Of a stretch of 64,000 nt of DNA, positions 49,191 through 63,700 are shown piece by piece. The stretch spans positions 13,960,972-14,024,971 of the forward strand of contig JAFMSR010000008.1 of NCBI GenBank assembly GCA_022818135.1. The letters run 5' to 3'. Under the pieces are notes generated by a model. That model was not told the origin of the DNA, made no database searches, and was given only the letters and a program-made list of their open reading frames with translations. Every line of letters starts with the position of its first letter. The stretch's first letter is position 1. The position numbers were made by a program, and so were the translations under genes. Origin of the DNA: Saxidomus purpurata (taxonomy: Eukaryota; Mollusca; Bivalvia; Venerida; Veneridae).

Positions 49191-49869
49191 TACTGCACTA
49201 GTGACAATGACTATGTTATGAAAGATATGTGTTGGTAGACTGGGCGTGAATTCCTGCTTATTGGTACGTCTGTACAAAACACTCGCAATACTTTCAACTA
49301 CATGTACTTTTTATTAGAAAAACATTTTCGTTACGCTATATGTTAAATTTTACATACATAAATACGAGTAAAATATTGATACAATGTCATTCAAAACACA
49401 GCTGTATAATAATAAACGCAGTTAAATATACATGTTAGTCCATGTGTTACTTTCAGAATAAGTCCCAAAATTTCAGTTGCTAACGGTTCAGCGATTAAAA
49501 ATAGCGGAAAGGAATGCATGTTTACTGAAATGAAAGAAGGGCACGATCAGGCCGTTTTTATTTCATTTTAAAAAATCAGTTATCTCGCGCCGGTCAGAGG
49601 AACTTGTCAGCAACTAATCCTTGTATTAAATGAAAACATTAAAAAAAGTTTCTTTATTGTAATACAATATATGTACATTATAACTATATACAATATTATA
49701 TTTGATCAATAACACTACTTAATAAAAGTTCTCTTGAAAGTTTCTCCTGGCTTGTTTGAATGTGGTTAAATAACGTACACAAGGCAAAAATTCTAAAATA
49801 TTTGAATCCCGAGCAAAATGATTGCTATAATGACATTAACCTTCAAAGGGTGAATTATAAAGTGATTTA
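49190..49869. other. No gene recognised
   Basis: AT-rich DNA between the decayed satellite edge and the right inverted-repeat arm; several TACATGTA-type palindromes, nothing else. Confidence 0.45.
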
Positions 49870-52800
49870 CACTAGAAAATTCATTTTAGTCCTATTTAAT
49901 ATACATGTACTGTTTTATTAACTATGCTATTATCAATTAAAATGGCACGACGTGTATAACATGGTCATTAACATATCCAAACATTCTAAAACATGTACAA
50001 TACGTGAAATGTTAACATGAATATTGTGTTTGGTTTAATTTCGTGGCAACATTGATGATCAATTTTAACAAGACGATTGAAAACAATATATCTAGTTAAA
50101 CATCTAGTAAATAGCATGCTCCGACTTTACCTGCATGCAGAAATTCTAATTTTATGTAAAAAGAAAAATCGTCAGATTTGAAGAATCTACAGAATTTAAT
50201 TTCCTCTGCTCTACAGATAAAGTCGTACATTCTTCATTGGAATGACAGCCGCACACGAACCCAAACCTCTTTTAAAGGATAAAAAAACGTGTGTCCGTCG
50301 CATGCACGTAGGAATTGATCCTAATTCATTCCTCCAAATATAGGAACTACGGACTCTGTCCAAGCATGCGCAATGAAAATATATAGTCTATATATGAATT
50401 GTGTAAAACTTTCGGTTTCTTAAACTAACCATGTTTTAAAATTAAAATTCCATAAAAATGAAACAAAGATTTTCACTTGTAATGTAACAACGTTTACCTG
50501 AGACTATAAACACAGTTTGATGTACATCATTCATGTAACTTAACGCGTTCCATTACTTTCTATGCTTTAATCATACAATATATTTTCTACATTATTGTTA
50601 CTCAAAAAAGTCAAACCGACTAAGAATATCCCTTCCATTAGGGTAGATTTAAAGTTTGCAGGCTTTTGTCTTGTGTTTTTAATAAATTCCAGCTAAGGTA
50701 GAAGCCATGCATAATTTTGTTCACTGTTTTGTTAATTGTTTTCTGTTCTTAATTTATACTTGATCTTAAAATATTACTACTTCATGCATTGACGAGAAAC
50801 ACTGTATGTTTAAGTTGGAAACCAAGAAACTTTTGTTCAGTTTTGTTCTGTTTGATTTTATAAACCTAAAAGAAAGAGACATCATCAGTCTGAATTACTT
50901 TAAACCAAGTACCAAATTTTGAAAGAGCAGTACATGCATATCTTCAGCTTATTTCGCCTTCTGTTAAATGTTCAAATTGCAAAGCATCAAACCTGACAAA
51001 ATGGCTTTCAGTGAGCAAAATTTTCCTTGACTGTCGTCCCTGTTTTTTTAGCATCTAACAATAGTACTAACCCTCAGCGTCAATCTCGATTACTCAACAG
51101 AGTGTGGCCAATGCAGTTTGACATACACAATGAAAAGTTACTGTAAACCAATTGAGTTTCGTGCTAATAATTAATCTTTTCATATATTACCGATTATATA
51201 TGTAATTTTGCCTCATTATGTTAACAAGCTACAAAAAGGACATGGAAATCTGGAAGCAAATAAAACTATGTCGAGCGAAAATTACTCACATGGTTTACAG
51301 TATATGATTATTGTTATAATTACTTTATTGTTATTATTATCAATGTTATTGTTACTGTTGTTATTGTTACTGTTATTGTTATTGTTACTGTTATTGTTAT
51401 TGTTATTGTTACTGTTGTTATTGTTATCATTGTTATCAACTTATACTCTATTTTTAAACTGCATACCATACAACCTGCTGAATAAGCGACCTTGATGCAT
51501 CCTACGGAAGTATATACTGACCCTCTTTATATGTTACGTAAATTCAAAGAAAGGCGACTTATATGAAAGAAACAGGAAAAACGGTCAAAGACTTTGCCAT
51601 ATACTCAAAACCGCATACACCATTTCGATCTAATAAATAAAACTGTATCATGTAAAAAAAAACATTTAACAAGTTAACAAACAGAGTTTGAAATGAAATT
51701 ATAATAGCAAAGTTGACATCCGATATTATAGATAATTGTAAATAAGACTGTAATAGCGTATCCCACCCTTCTTTTTTCACAATGCACAAACGGTTATTTG
51801 TATTTGGATATTTTGTTAATACTTAAATGTACCATTGCTATATATGTATGTATTACATATATTTCTCGAGGAGTATTTATGTTATCGAATTTGGTATAGC
51901 ACTTGTTACTTTTCTGAAAACAAAGCTTGACTTGAAAAAAAGCTGTCTTGAATGTTCAAAAATACATCTAACCAGTGTCTAAGGGTGGGATTATTTCATT
52001 GTTTAAATGATTTTTGTTAAATAATCGAAACTGAAAGCTCTTACAAGGTTTTAACATTTAGTTTTTTTCATATGAAATTTATCTAAAGTTCTTAAATCTG
52101 ATGATACGACGCCAAAGATAAAAGATACATTTGAGAGTTTACAACTGCTTAAAAAGAAAGCATTATATTTAAACAACATTCCATTAATGCAAGCAAATAT
52201 GAAGTTAATGTTTAGCATTCCTTAATCACGCTTCCATAACATCCAGGTCTTATAAGTCACATTCAAATCTTAAACATAAAGATACATTGTATGAAAAAAG
52301 TTGTTATCCAAGTATTGATTATTACCAATATCTGGAACATGAATCACGTGTTTTAACGTATCTCACACATGACATAAATCTAAAGCCCCATGATCACATA
52401 TAATTTGTTAGTAACTATAGAATAATTAATTTACTGATGGAAAATATAAAGTGTTGTCAGAAAGCTTTTACCAATACTGTTTCGTATAACATGTACTTTA
52501 GGGATGTGTTTAACTTACAATTTAACGTTCAATTTTGCCCACATTTTTCTTGGGAATTGTGCATGTAATACATGTATTCAAAGTGGTCATTCGCTTTAAA
52601 ATAAGACACGGTACATAAAAATAGTACGATATTCAAAATTGTAACAGCTCTAAAATGGTCAATTTCGCCCACATCTTTCTTGGTAATATAATGTAAAGAG
52701 TGAATGTAACAACCAAAGTGACTGTTGGCCTTTAAAATCAAGATCATATACGACATTCATAAATCTAACATTTAGCTCTAAGTCATGAAACTCTTTCTGT

Positions 52801-54144
52801 CCAGTATAAACACAAGCTGCAGTGCCTCTATTACGAGTTTTTATTTTCATTCACGTCCCCTCCGCACACGCAGTAAACTACAGTTAACAAAACTGTTTAT
52901 AGTCAATCAAGCACTTTTGTACATTTGTAGAGACTTCAAACAGTTCTCATCTTTAACACTTTTCCAGTTAATCAGCACCAGAAAAAAACAGATTATCATT
53001 ATCACTCAAGGTCTATAAGTAACTTAAGAACTTCAGTGTATTCTGTCAGTTACTACAGATTTAAACATGTCGACGTCGTAATTTCACGTGTTGGAATCCA
53101 GAACTATGTCTACAGTTGCTGTACATTTTAACTGCAACGCTAACTGAGTGGATACTGTCTCTCCTTCCATCCATAAATTCTGAAATAACAACAAACAAAT
53201 CGGCTACTAGTAATCAGCAATAATGAAAAATACATATACATTGCATGTTTTCAGTCCAAATAGGGATAGCTTTTTAATACTAAATTTGAACTTTCAAGGA
53301 AAAACTTGTAGCATATAAACACCCGACAGTATAAGTCGAACACTTAAGAAAATATTTCCGAATGGCATACATTCGTTTACTCTGTTGGTGAAACAATTCT
53401 CCAGTGTAGATCAGGATCAACCGTGCAGTCATGATCTCGGTAACGCGGGACTTTTTGTTCATTGTGAGCAAAACCTATGAACTAGTAATGTACTTTGCAA
53501 ATTGAATGATGTTTTTCTTTCTAAAGTCCGTTTTGAAAACTTAGCTAGGTTAGGCTTAAAAGAGAATATTTTATGAGTATGTATAGCCTTCCTTGTTCTA
53601 CTTGTCCAGACATCCACCTTCGGAGTGGCAGGGTATGGGTTGATTGTTTGAGGGATACTAGTGTTTATAAACAAGAAATAGAGTATATTAACCTGCTTCA
53701 TTATTTTATATCAACCATTCTGCGAGTTTCCCGTTCTGTATTCGTAATATGCCCGAGTACCTGAAACGTATATTATAATGTTATTTTAATAGAATTTACG
53801 TCCATGTGTTAAGAAATCAAATTTGTTTATAGGTTGTTTGAAAAAAGTAACAACCCGAGTGAATGCTCTTTATTACCACAATCAATTATCTCCATTAGTG
53901 TTGCTCCTATTATCATTATTATTATTAGCATTATTATCATCATCAGTATTATAATGATTATAATCATTCTAATACCCCCGCAACAACAAGATAGATTATG
54001 GTTCTTGTACGCTGAGCTTTCTGTCATTGTGCTTGATCATTGTATGAAGTTGTATTGAATTCCAACCAGTAGTTTTCAATAAATGCTGCGGACAAAAAAA
54101 AGTAACAAAGGGTAATAACTCTGTAATTACTCAAAATTATTATT

Positions 54145-54177
<33 letters not shown>

Positions 54178-55500
54178 GTTATATTACCGCAACAACAAAG
54201 TTGTATACTGGATTTTCCGCCCGTCTGTCTGTAGACACAACCTTGTACACGCTTGTACACTGTCTGCTTCCGTACTGTTTGGCCAAGTCATCTATAAGGA
54301 CAAATTAACATACATTAGGAAAACGGCGCGACAAGACGCGAATACCGATGTATTCTTCTGTATTATTCGGCTAAGTCATCTATAAGAAAAAAATAGCATG
54401 CATTAGGGATAAAAGAAAACCATATACAATACATTAGGAAAACGGTGCTGCAATGTCTGCTTCTGTACTATCTGTTTGTTTTTTGTTATCCTACCCGCAC
54501 TGAAGTAATACTGGCCATATTCAAAAGTACCCTAAAAGTTGAAATAGGTATGTTTGCAAGTATTTAGTTATATTTGTTTTTGTTCTAGGGTTCAAATAGT
54601 ATTAGAGGTAATGTAGAATTACAAAAAATGTATAAACATTCTTAACATGTGTAACAAAAATATGTAATAATGCCAAGAAATAGGAGATACAATTTACTGA
54701 ATTTTGTCCCGAGACATATCACACATGTGAAAACACAAAAGTGTAGCAAAAGATTCAGAGCTACTTTATAAGTAGTATATGAACTGCAACATAAGAAAAA
54801 ATGAAAATGATTTACGGTCAACTTTTTGAGATATTGAACTTTTAAAAATAATCAAGGCAACTTTTATTTTTTTCAAATAATTGTACAGCTTGATGAAATG
54901 ACGGTATACAAATACCTTAACAAATGTATACAGGATTCCATTACCTTTAAACACAGTGTGACCTTGACATTTGAGATAGGGATGTTGGTCTTGCACGTGA
55001 CACGTCGTCTTGATTTGCTCAAGCATTTATGCCAAGTTATTTAAAAATCCTTCAATGCATGACAAAGTTAAGGAAAAGCACACGGACGGACGGACAGACA
55101 AACGGGCGGTGCGATTTTATTATGCCAAACTTTGGGGCATAAAAAGTGGTTACTTACCCTTAAACTGCTTGCAACAAAATGAGTCGTTTTTCAAAACAAG
55201 TGTCGACCATGATCATCTTGCACATCGATGTCGTCAGGCAACACTCTCCTGCGTGAGTACCATTGTCCTGTTGTTAGATAAACAAACGGATATTCTGTAT
55301 TAACTTGTAAGCACATCTGACTTTTTTCATCTGTTGCCAATTAAAACACTTTTAAATTAGCCCGCTTGCGACAAATCAGTCTATTCGCGACAAGTGCAGA
55401 CTATGATCATCTTGTACATGCCGGGCGGAATTCGGTTAAATCACCATCATATTTCTGAAGTGATATGAATACATCCTTTTTTTTTAAATAAATTAATAAA
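49870..55500 (-). repeat. Right arm of a large inverted repeat
   Basis: Collinear in reverse orientation with about 520-8108. The innermost recognisable match is about 49873-49897, equal to bases just before the first N gap; the outermost is about 55485, equal to about 540. The arm includes a TTATTG/TTACTG microsatellite (51300-51430) that mirrors the one at 5640-5770. No mobile-element enzyme is visible in the arm. Confidence 0.85.
51300..51430. repeat. TTATTG/TTACTG microsatellite in the right arm
   Basis: Reverse-complement counterpart of 5640-5770. Its plus-strand reading gives a long run of leucines that is not a gene. Confidence 0.85.
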
Positions 55501-57720
55501 ATTTCCAACTTTATTATGGCGTCAAGTGAGTCTGCTTTCAGAAACCAGTGTAGCTGAATTCAACCAGTAGTTTTCAAGTAAGGCTCCAGATAAGGAAAAG
55601 TAACAAAGCGCAATAACTCTGTAATTAGTCAAGATGGAGTTATGGTTCTTGTGCAATGCATTGTATGGGGTTGTATTGAATTCAAACCAGTAGTTTTCAA
55701 GTTATGCTCGGGACAAGGAAAAGTAACATTAAGAAATTAAGAAACATTTTAATAACCGTGCAAATTATAAGTCGAAAAAGGGCCATAATTCTATCAAAAA
55801 CCTTGAAAGAGTTATGTTATTTTGTCTGTTAATGAGGATTGTGATGGTTTACAAAATGGCAAATTTCAAAGCAATACCTGTGATGGTTTTGAAAGAAAGT
55901 GGGGTAATACGAAAAACATAACGAAGGTGTGCGCCGAGATAAGAAGGATAACTCCCCGTTTCCGAAAAGTCGAGCTTAAAAAGTGTCTTACCCTTAAGCT
56001 GCTAGCAACAAAACACTTGTAAACCAAGATCATCTTGCACATCGATGTCGTCAGGCAACATTCTCCTGCACCAGTACCATTATTCTGTTAGATAAACAAG
56101 CCGAATAGTGTGTACTTACATGAAAGCACATCTTATTTTAATAACACTATTTTCATCTGGGGCAAAATAAGTTACTTTTAAACTAGCCCGCATGCGACAA
56201 ATCAGTCTGTCTTCGCAAAAAATGCAGACTTTGATCATCTTGCACATGTCAGACGGATTTTGGTTGAATCATTATCAAAATTCTAAAGTGATATGAATTA
56301 CATGCTTTTGATTTGGTTAAAAAAATCAAACTTTTTTGCTTGCGTCGACTGAGTCTGCCTTTGAAACAAGTGTAGAACCATGATCATCTTGCACATATTG
56401 ACAGACGAAAATCGGTTGAATCATTACCAAAATTTTGAAGTAATACGTATTACATCCTTAAATAAAAATGATGAAAATTCAAAATATACCAACGCAAGTG
56501 AGTCTGTCCTGGCGACCAGTGTAGATCATGATCAGAGTACACATCATTGTCGTAAGTTTGATTCTCTACCAAATTATGGTGTACGTCTCACAAGCGAATA
56601 TTCTGTATCTGTAAACTAGCTTGCATTATGTCATAACAGTACGACCTTATGATTTAGAAAAAACATTTATCTAATTCTTTTTTCTTGATATAAGTTTTAA
56701 AATATATTTGAAAAGTAAATATTAACAGAACAGTCGGCACTGCAACTAGTCAAATATATTACAATAGTATTACAGTTACTCTGCTGACGAAAAGTGACCC
56801 CGCCTTTGCGACCAGTGCGACTATTATCTTCCTATAAAGTGTAAATAAATAACAAACAAACTTAATTCAGGTGAAACAGCCATCCTTCGATTCTAGTGCA
56901 GATCATGCATACCCGTGTCATCTGGTTGATTCGATTTATTCGCCACCACTGTTCTGTTGTATCATAAACGAATGCATTACTTTTTAACAATAAGTCTTCC
57001 CTACATTTGAAAATTGTTTACTTTATTTTTCTTGATATAAATATAGCAGATTCAATTAATTACATGTACAATGTGAACTGTTACTACTCACAAGTTGATT
57101 ATGTAATTGAACGATAAATATTTATAGTTATTATGTGTGTTTTACAAACGAAGTTTTCTCTTTATCTGTAAACTTGAATCATGTAACAATACATCAATTG
57201 CATTCTAAAACATCTTTTAAACAGACATGTACATACTTTATTTAAAAAAGCTGTGCAAATTATTGAATATAACAATTAAGGTTATTTAACACTTACTTCG
57301 CAGGCGACTAGTGTTAATTAATACCTTTATGACCAGTATGGATATGATCCGTGTAAAATACGTAAATTATAACGAACCTGGTGGCGACAAGTGTAGATCA
57401 TCATTCAAGTGCTAATCATTGTCGTCAAGTGGAAGTCGGTTGATTGGGTACCAAACTCCTGTTGTACGTTCGACAAACGAATATTCAGCACATTCTGAAG
57501 CATTTGTAATTAATATAAAGTAAAATACAACGTATATTGAACTACATTACATATTTTTCAGTTATTGTTGACCATAATCAGCATGTTCAATGAATGTAAT
57601 TTAGTAAACGAGTCTATAAACTACCTTTCCGACGACTTGTCTTTTGGCATTGTCGGCTAGTATGAATCATAATCAGTATATACAATATATGTATAGTCTA
57701 AATTCTTAACCTGCTTACCA
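55180..57720 (+). repeat. Degenerate repeated units right of the inverted arm
   Basis: A phrase like AGTGTAGACCATGATCATCT TGCACAT with GTCGTCAGG recurs at about 55200, 55395, 56020, 56225, 56370, 56515, 56895 and 57390, often after GCGACAA or GCGACCAGT. Spacing varies from about 140 to 600 bases. The first two units are shared with the left arm (600-860). No coding content. Confidence 0.6.
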
Positions 57721-60700
57721 ACAGTAAATCTGCATGAAGGGGACTAGTAAAATTATGTATCATAATCGGCATAGTGAATATACATGTATAAATTATGATA
57801 AAAGAAGTAAACTACATCGTATGTATCATCGTGTTCAATAAATATAAACATTAATCAGTGTAAAGAATCTTGCTGACGACCACATAGTCAATAACAACAA
57901 ATGTTTGTTGTTGTTGACCACATAGTCGGCATGTTCAATCAATAAAAACATTAATAGTGAAAGTTACCCCTGCTGACGACCACATAGTCGGCAATTTCAA
58001 TAAATAAAAACATAAATTCGTGTAAAGTTCCCTGCTGACGACCACATAGTCGGCATTTTCAATAATAAAAACATTACTTAGTGTAAGTTACCCTGCTGAC
58101 GACCACATAGTCGGCATTTTCAATAAATAAAAACATTAATTCGTGTAAGTTACCCTGCTGACGACCACATAGTCGGCATGATCAATAAATAAAAACATTA
58201 ATAGTGTAAGTTACCCTGATGACGACCACATAGTCGCCATGATCAATAAATAAAAAAATTAGTGTAAATTACCCTGCTGACGACCACATAGTCGGCATTT
58301 TCAATAAATAAAAAACATTAAATAGTGTAAGTTACCCTGCTGACGACCACAAAGTCGGCATTTTCAATAAATAAAATCACTAATTAGTGTGAAGTACCCT
58401 GCTGACGACCACATAGTCATCATTTTCAATAAATAAAAACATTAATTAGTGTAAAGTACCCTGCTGACGACCACATAGTCGGCATGTTCAATAAATAAAA
58501 ACATCAATTTGTGTAAAGTACCCTGCTGACGACCACATAGTCGGCATGTTCAATAAATAAAAACATTTATTAGTGTAAAGTACCCTGCTTACGACCACAT
58601 AGTCGGCATGTTCAATAAATAAAAACATTAATTTGTGTAAAGTACCCTGCTGATGACCACATAGTCGGCATTTTCAATAAATGAAAACATTAATTAGTGT
58701 AAAGTACCCTGCTGAAGACCACATAGTCGGCATGATCAATAAATAAAAACATCAATTTGTGTAAAGTACCCTGCTGACGACCACATAGTCGGCATGTTCA
58801 ATAAATAAAAACATTTATTAGTGTAAAGTACCCTGCTTACGACCACATAGTCGGCATGTTCAATAAATAAAAACATTAATTTGTGTAAAGTACCCTGCTG
58901 ATGACCACATAGTCGGCATTTTCAATAAATGAAAACATTAATTAGTGTAAAGTACCCTGCTGAAGACCACATAGTCGGCATGATCAATAAATAAAAACAT
59001 CAATTTGTGTAAAGTACCCTGCTGACGACCACATAGTATGCATGCTCAATAAATAAAATTAAATATTAGTGTAAAGTACCCTGCTGACGACCACATAGTC
59101 GGCATGTTCAACAAATAAAAACATCAATTTGTGTAAAGTACCCTGCTGACGACCACATAGTCGGCATGTTCAATAAATAAAAACATTAATTTGTGTAAAG
59201 TACCCTGCTGACGACCACATAGTCGGCATGTTCAACAAATAAAAACATCATTTTGTGTAAAGTACCCTGCTGACGACCACATAGTCGGCATGTTCAATAA
59301 ATAAAAACATTTATTAGTGTAAAATACCCTGCTGACGACCAATAAGTCGGCATTTTCAATAAATAAAAACATCGATTTGTGTAAAGTACCCTGCTGACGA
59401 CCACATAGTCGGCATTTTCAATAAATAAAAACATTAATCAGTGTAAAGTACCCTGCTGACGACCACATAGTCGGCATGTTCAATAAATAAAAACATTAAT
59501 TAGTGTAAGTTACCCTGCTGACGACGACATAGTCGACATTTTCAATAAATAAAAACATTAATAAGTGTAAAGTACCCTGCCTACGACCACATAGTTGGCA
59601 TGATCAATAAATAAAACATTTTGTGTAAAGTACCCTGCTGACGACCACATAGACGGCATTTTCAATAAATAAAAACATTAAATAGTGTAAGTTACCCTGA
59701 TGACGACCACATAGTCGCCATGATCAATAAATAAAAACATTAATTAGTGTAAGTTACCCTGCTGACGACCACATAGTCGGCATTTTCAATAAATAAAAAC
59801 ATAAATTAGTGTAAAGTACCCTGCCTATGACCACATAGTTGGCATGATCAATAAATAAAAACATCATTTTGTGTAAAGTACCCTGCTGACGACCACATAG
59901 TCGGCATGTTCAATAAATAAAAACATTTATTAGTGTAAAATACCCTGCTGACGACCACATAGTCGGCATGTTCAATAAATAAAAACATCGATTTGTGTAA
60001 AGTACCCTGCTGACGACCACATAGTCGGCATTTTCAATAAATAAAAACATCATTTTGTGTAAAGTACCCTGCTGACGACCACATAGTCGGCATGTTCAAT
60101 AAATAAAAACATTAATTTGTGTAAAGTACCCTGCTGACGACCACATAGTCGGCATGTTCAATAAATAAAATTGAATATTAGTGTAAAGTACCCTGCTGAC
60201 GACCATATAGTCGGCATGTTCAACAAATAAAAACATCAATTTGTGTAAAGTACCCTTCTGACGACCACATAGTCGGCATGTTCAATAAATAAAAACATTA
60301 ATTTGTGTAAAGTACCATGCTGACGACCACATAGTCGGCATGTTCAACAAATAAAAACATCATTTTGTGTAAAGTACCCTGCTGACGACCACATAGTCGG
60401 CATGTTCAATAAATAAAAACATTTATTAGTGTAAAATACCCTGCTGAAGACCAATAAGTCGGCATGTTCAATACATAAAAACATCGATTTGTGTAAAGTA
60501 CCCTGCTGACGACCACATAGTCGGCATTTTCAACAAATAAAAACATTAATCAGTGTAAAGTACCCTGCTGACGACCACATAGTCGGCATGTTCAATAAAT
60601 AAAACCATCAATAAGTGTAAAGTACCCTGCCTACGACCACATAGTTGGCATGATCAATAAATAAAACATTTTGTGTAAAGTACCCTGCTGACGACCACAT

Positions 60701-63700
60701 AGTCGGCATGTTCAATAAATAAAAACATTAAATAGTGTAAGTTACCCTGATGACGACCACATAGTCGCCATGATCAATAAATAAAAACATTAATTAGTGT
60801 AAGTTACCCTGCTGACGACCACATAGTCGGCATTTTCAATAAATAAAAACATTAATTAGTGTAAAGTACCCTGCTGACGACCACATAGTTGGCATGATCA
60901 ATAAATAAAAGATTTTGTGTAAAGTACCCTGCTGACGATCACATAGACGGCATTTTCAATAAATAAAAACATTAAATAGTGTAAGTTACCCTGATGACGA
61001 CCACATAGTCGCCATGATCAATAAATAAAAACATTAATTAGTGTAAGTTACCCTGCTGACGACCACATAGTCGGCATTTTCAATAAATAAAAACATTAAT
61101 TAGTGTAAAGGGGGGGGGGGGGGGGGGGAGGCGGGGTGTTTCCCTGCTGACGACCACATAGTCGGCATGTTCAACAAATAAAAACATCAATTTGTGTAAA
61201 GTACCCTGCTGACGACTACATAGTCGGCATGTTCAATAAATAGAAACATCAATTTGTGTAAAGTACCCTGCTGACGACCACATAGTCGGCATTTTCAATA
61301 AATAAAAACATCGATTTGTGTAAAGTACCCTGCTGACGACCACATAGTCGGCATGTTCAACAAATAAAAACATTAGTTAGTGTAAAGTACCCTGCCGACG
61401 ACGACATAGTCGGCATTTACAATAAATAAAAACATTAATTAGTGTAAGTTACCCTGCTGACGACGACATAGTCGGCATTTTCAATAAATAAAAACATTAA
61501 TTAGTGTAAAGTACTCTGCCTACGACCACATAGTCGGCATTTTCAATAAATAAAACATTTTGTGTAAAGTACACTGCTGACGACCACATAGACGGCATTT
61601 TCAATAAATAAAAACATTAATAGTGTAAGTTACCCTGCACACGACCACATAGCCGGCATCTTTAATAAATAAAAATATTAATTAGTGTAAAGTACCCTGC
61701 TGAAGACCACATAGTCGGCATGTTCAATAGATAAAAACATTAATTAGTGTAAGTTACCCTGCTGACGACCACATAGTCGGCATGTTCAATAAAAAGAACA
61801 ATTAATTAGTGTAAAGTACCCTGCTGAAGACCACATAGTCGGCATTTTCCATAAATAAAAACATCAATTTGTGTAAAGTACCCTGCTGACGACCACATAG
61901 TCGGCATATTCAACAAATGAAAACATCAATTTGTGTGAAGTACCCTGCTGACGATCACATAGTCGGCATGTTCAACAAATAAAAACATCAATTTGTGTAA
62001 AGTACCCTGCTGACGACCACATATTCGGCATGTTCAATAAATAAAAACATCTATTTGTATTAAATACCCTGCTGAAGACCACATAGTCTGCATTTTCAAT
62101 AAATAAAACATTAATTTGTGTAAAGGTCCCTGCTGGCGACCAATAAGTCGGCATTTTCAATTATTAAAAATATTAATAGTGTAAGTTACCCTGCTGACGA
62201 CCACATAGTCGGCATTTTCAATAAATAAAAATATTAATTCGTGTAAAGTACCCTGCTGACGACCACATAGTTTGCATTTTCAATAATAAAAACATTAATT
62301 AGTGTAAGTTACCCTGCTGACGACCACATAGTCGGCATTTTCAATAAATAAAAACATTAGTAGTGTAAGTTACCCTGCTGACGACCACATAGTCGGCATT
62401 TTCAACAAATAAAAACATTGATTCGTGTAAAGCACCCTGCTGACGACCACATAGTCTGCATGTTCAATAAATAAAAACATTTCTAGTGTAAATTACCCTG
62501 CTGACGACCACATAGTCGGCATTTTCAATAAATAAAAACATTAAATAGTGTAAGTTACCCTGCTGACGACCACATAGTCGGCATTTTCAATAAATAAAAA
62601 CATTAATTAGTGTAAAGTACCCGGCTGACGATCACATAGTCGGCATGTTCAACAAATAAAAACAACAATTAGTGTAAAGTACCCTGCTGACGACGACATA
62701 GTCGGCATGTTCAATTATTATAAATAAAAACATTAATTAGTGTAAAGTACCCTGCTGAAGACCACATAGTCGGCATGTTCAACAAATAAAAAAAATATTA
62801 GTGCAAAGTACCCTGCTGACGACCACATACTCGGCATGATCAATAAATAAAAACATCAATTTGTGTGAAGTACCCTGCTGACGACCACATAGTCGGCATG
62901 CTCAATAAATAAATAAAAATATTAATTCGTGTAAAGTACCCTGCTGACGACCACATAGTCGGCATGTTAAAAAAATAAAAACATTAATTCGTGTAAAGTT
63001 CCCTGCTGACGACCACAAAGTCGGCATTTTCAATAAATAAAATCACTAATTAGTGTGAAGTACCCTGCTGACGACCACATAGTCATCATTTTCAATAAAT
63101 AAAAACATTAATTAGTGTAAAGTACCCTGCTGACGACCACATAGTCGGCATGTTCAATGAATAAAAACATCAATTTGTGTAAAGTACCCTGCTGACGACC
63201 ACATAGTCGGCATGTTCAATAAATAAAAACATTAATTAGTGTAAAGTACCCTGCTGACGATCATAAAGTCGGCATGTTCAACAAATATAAACATCGATTT
63301 GTGTAAAGTACCCTGCTGACGACCACATAGTCGGCATGTTCAATAAATTAAAACATCAATTAGTGTAAAATATCCTGCTGGCGACCAATAAGTCGGCATG
63401 TTCAAGAAATAAAAACATCGATTTGTGTAAAGTACCCTGCTGAGGACCACATAGTCGGCATTTTCAATAAATAAAAACATAAATTAGTGTAAAGTACCCT
63501 GCTGACGACCACATAGTCGGCATTTTCAATAAATAAAAACATTAATTAGTGTAAAGTACCCTGCTGACGATCACATAGTCGGCATGTTCAACAAATAAAA
63601 ACATCGATTTGTCTAAAGTACCCTGCTGACGACCACATAGTCGGCATGTTCAATAAATTAAAACATTAATAGTGTAAGTTACCCTGCTGACAAACACATA

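Noticed and set aside
51208..51495. 95-codon frame with a long leucine run
   Set aside because: Produced by a TTATTG microsatellite; no start context, homology or splice support.
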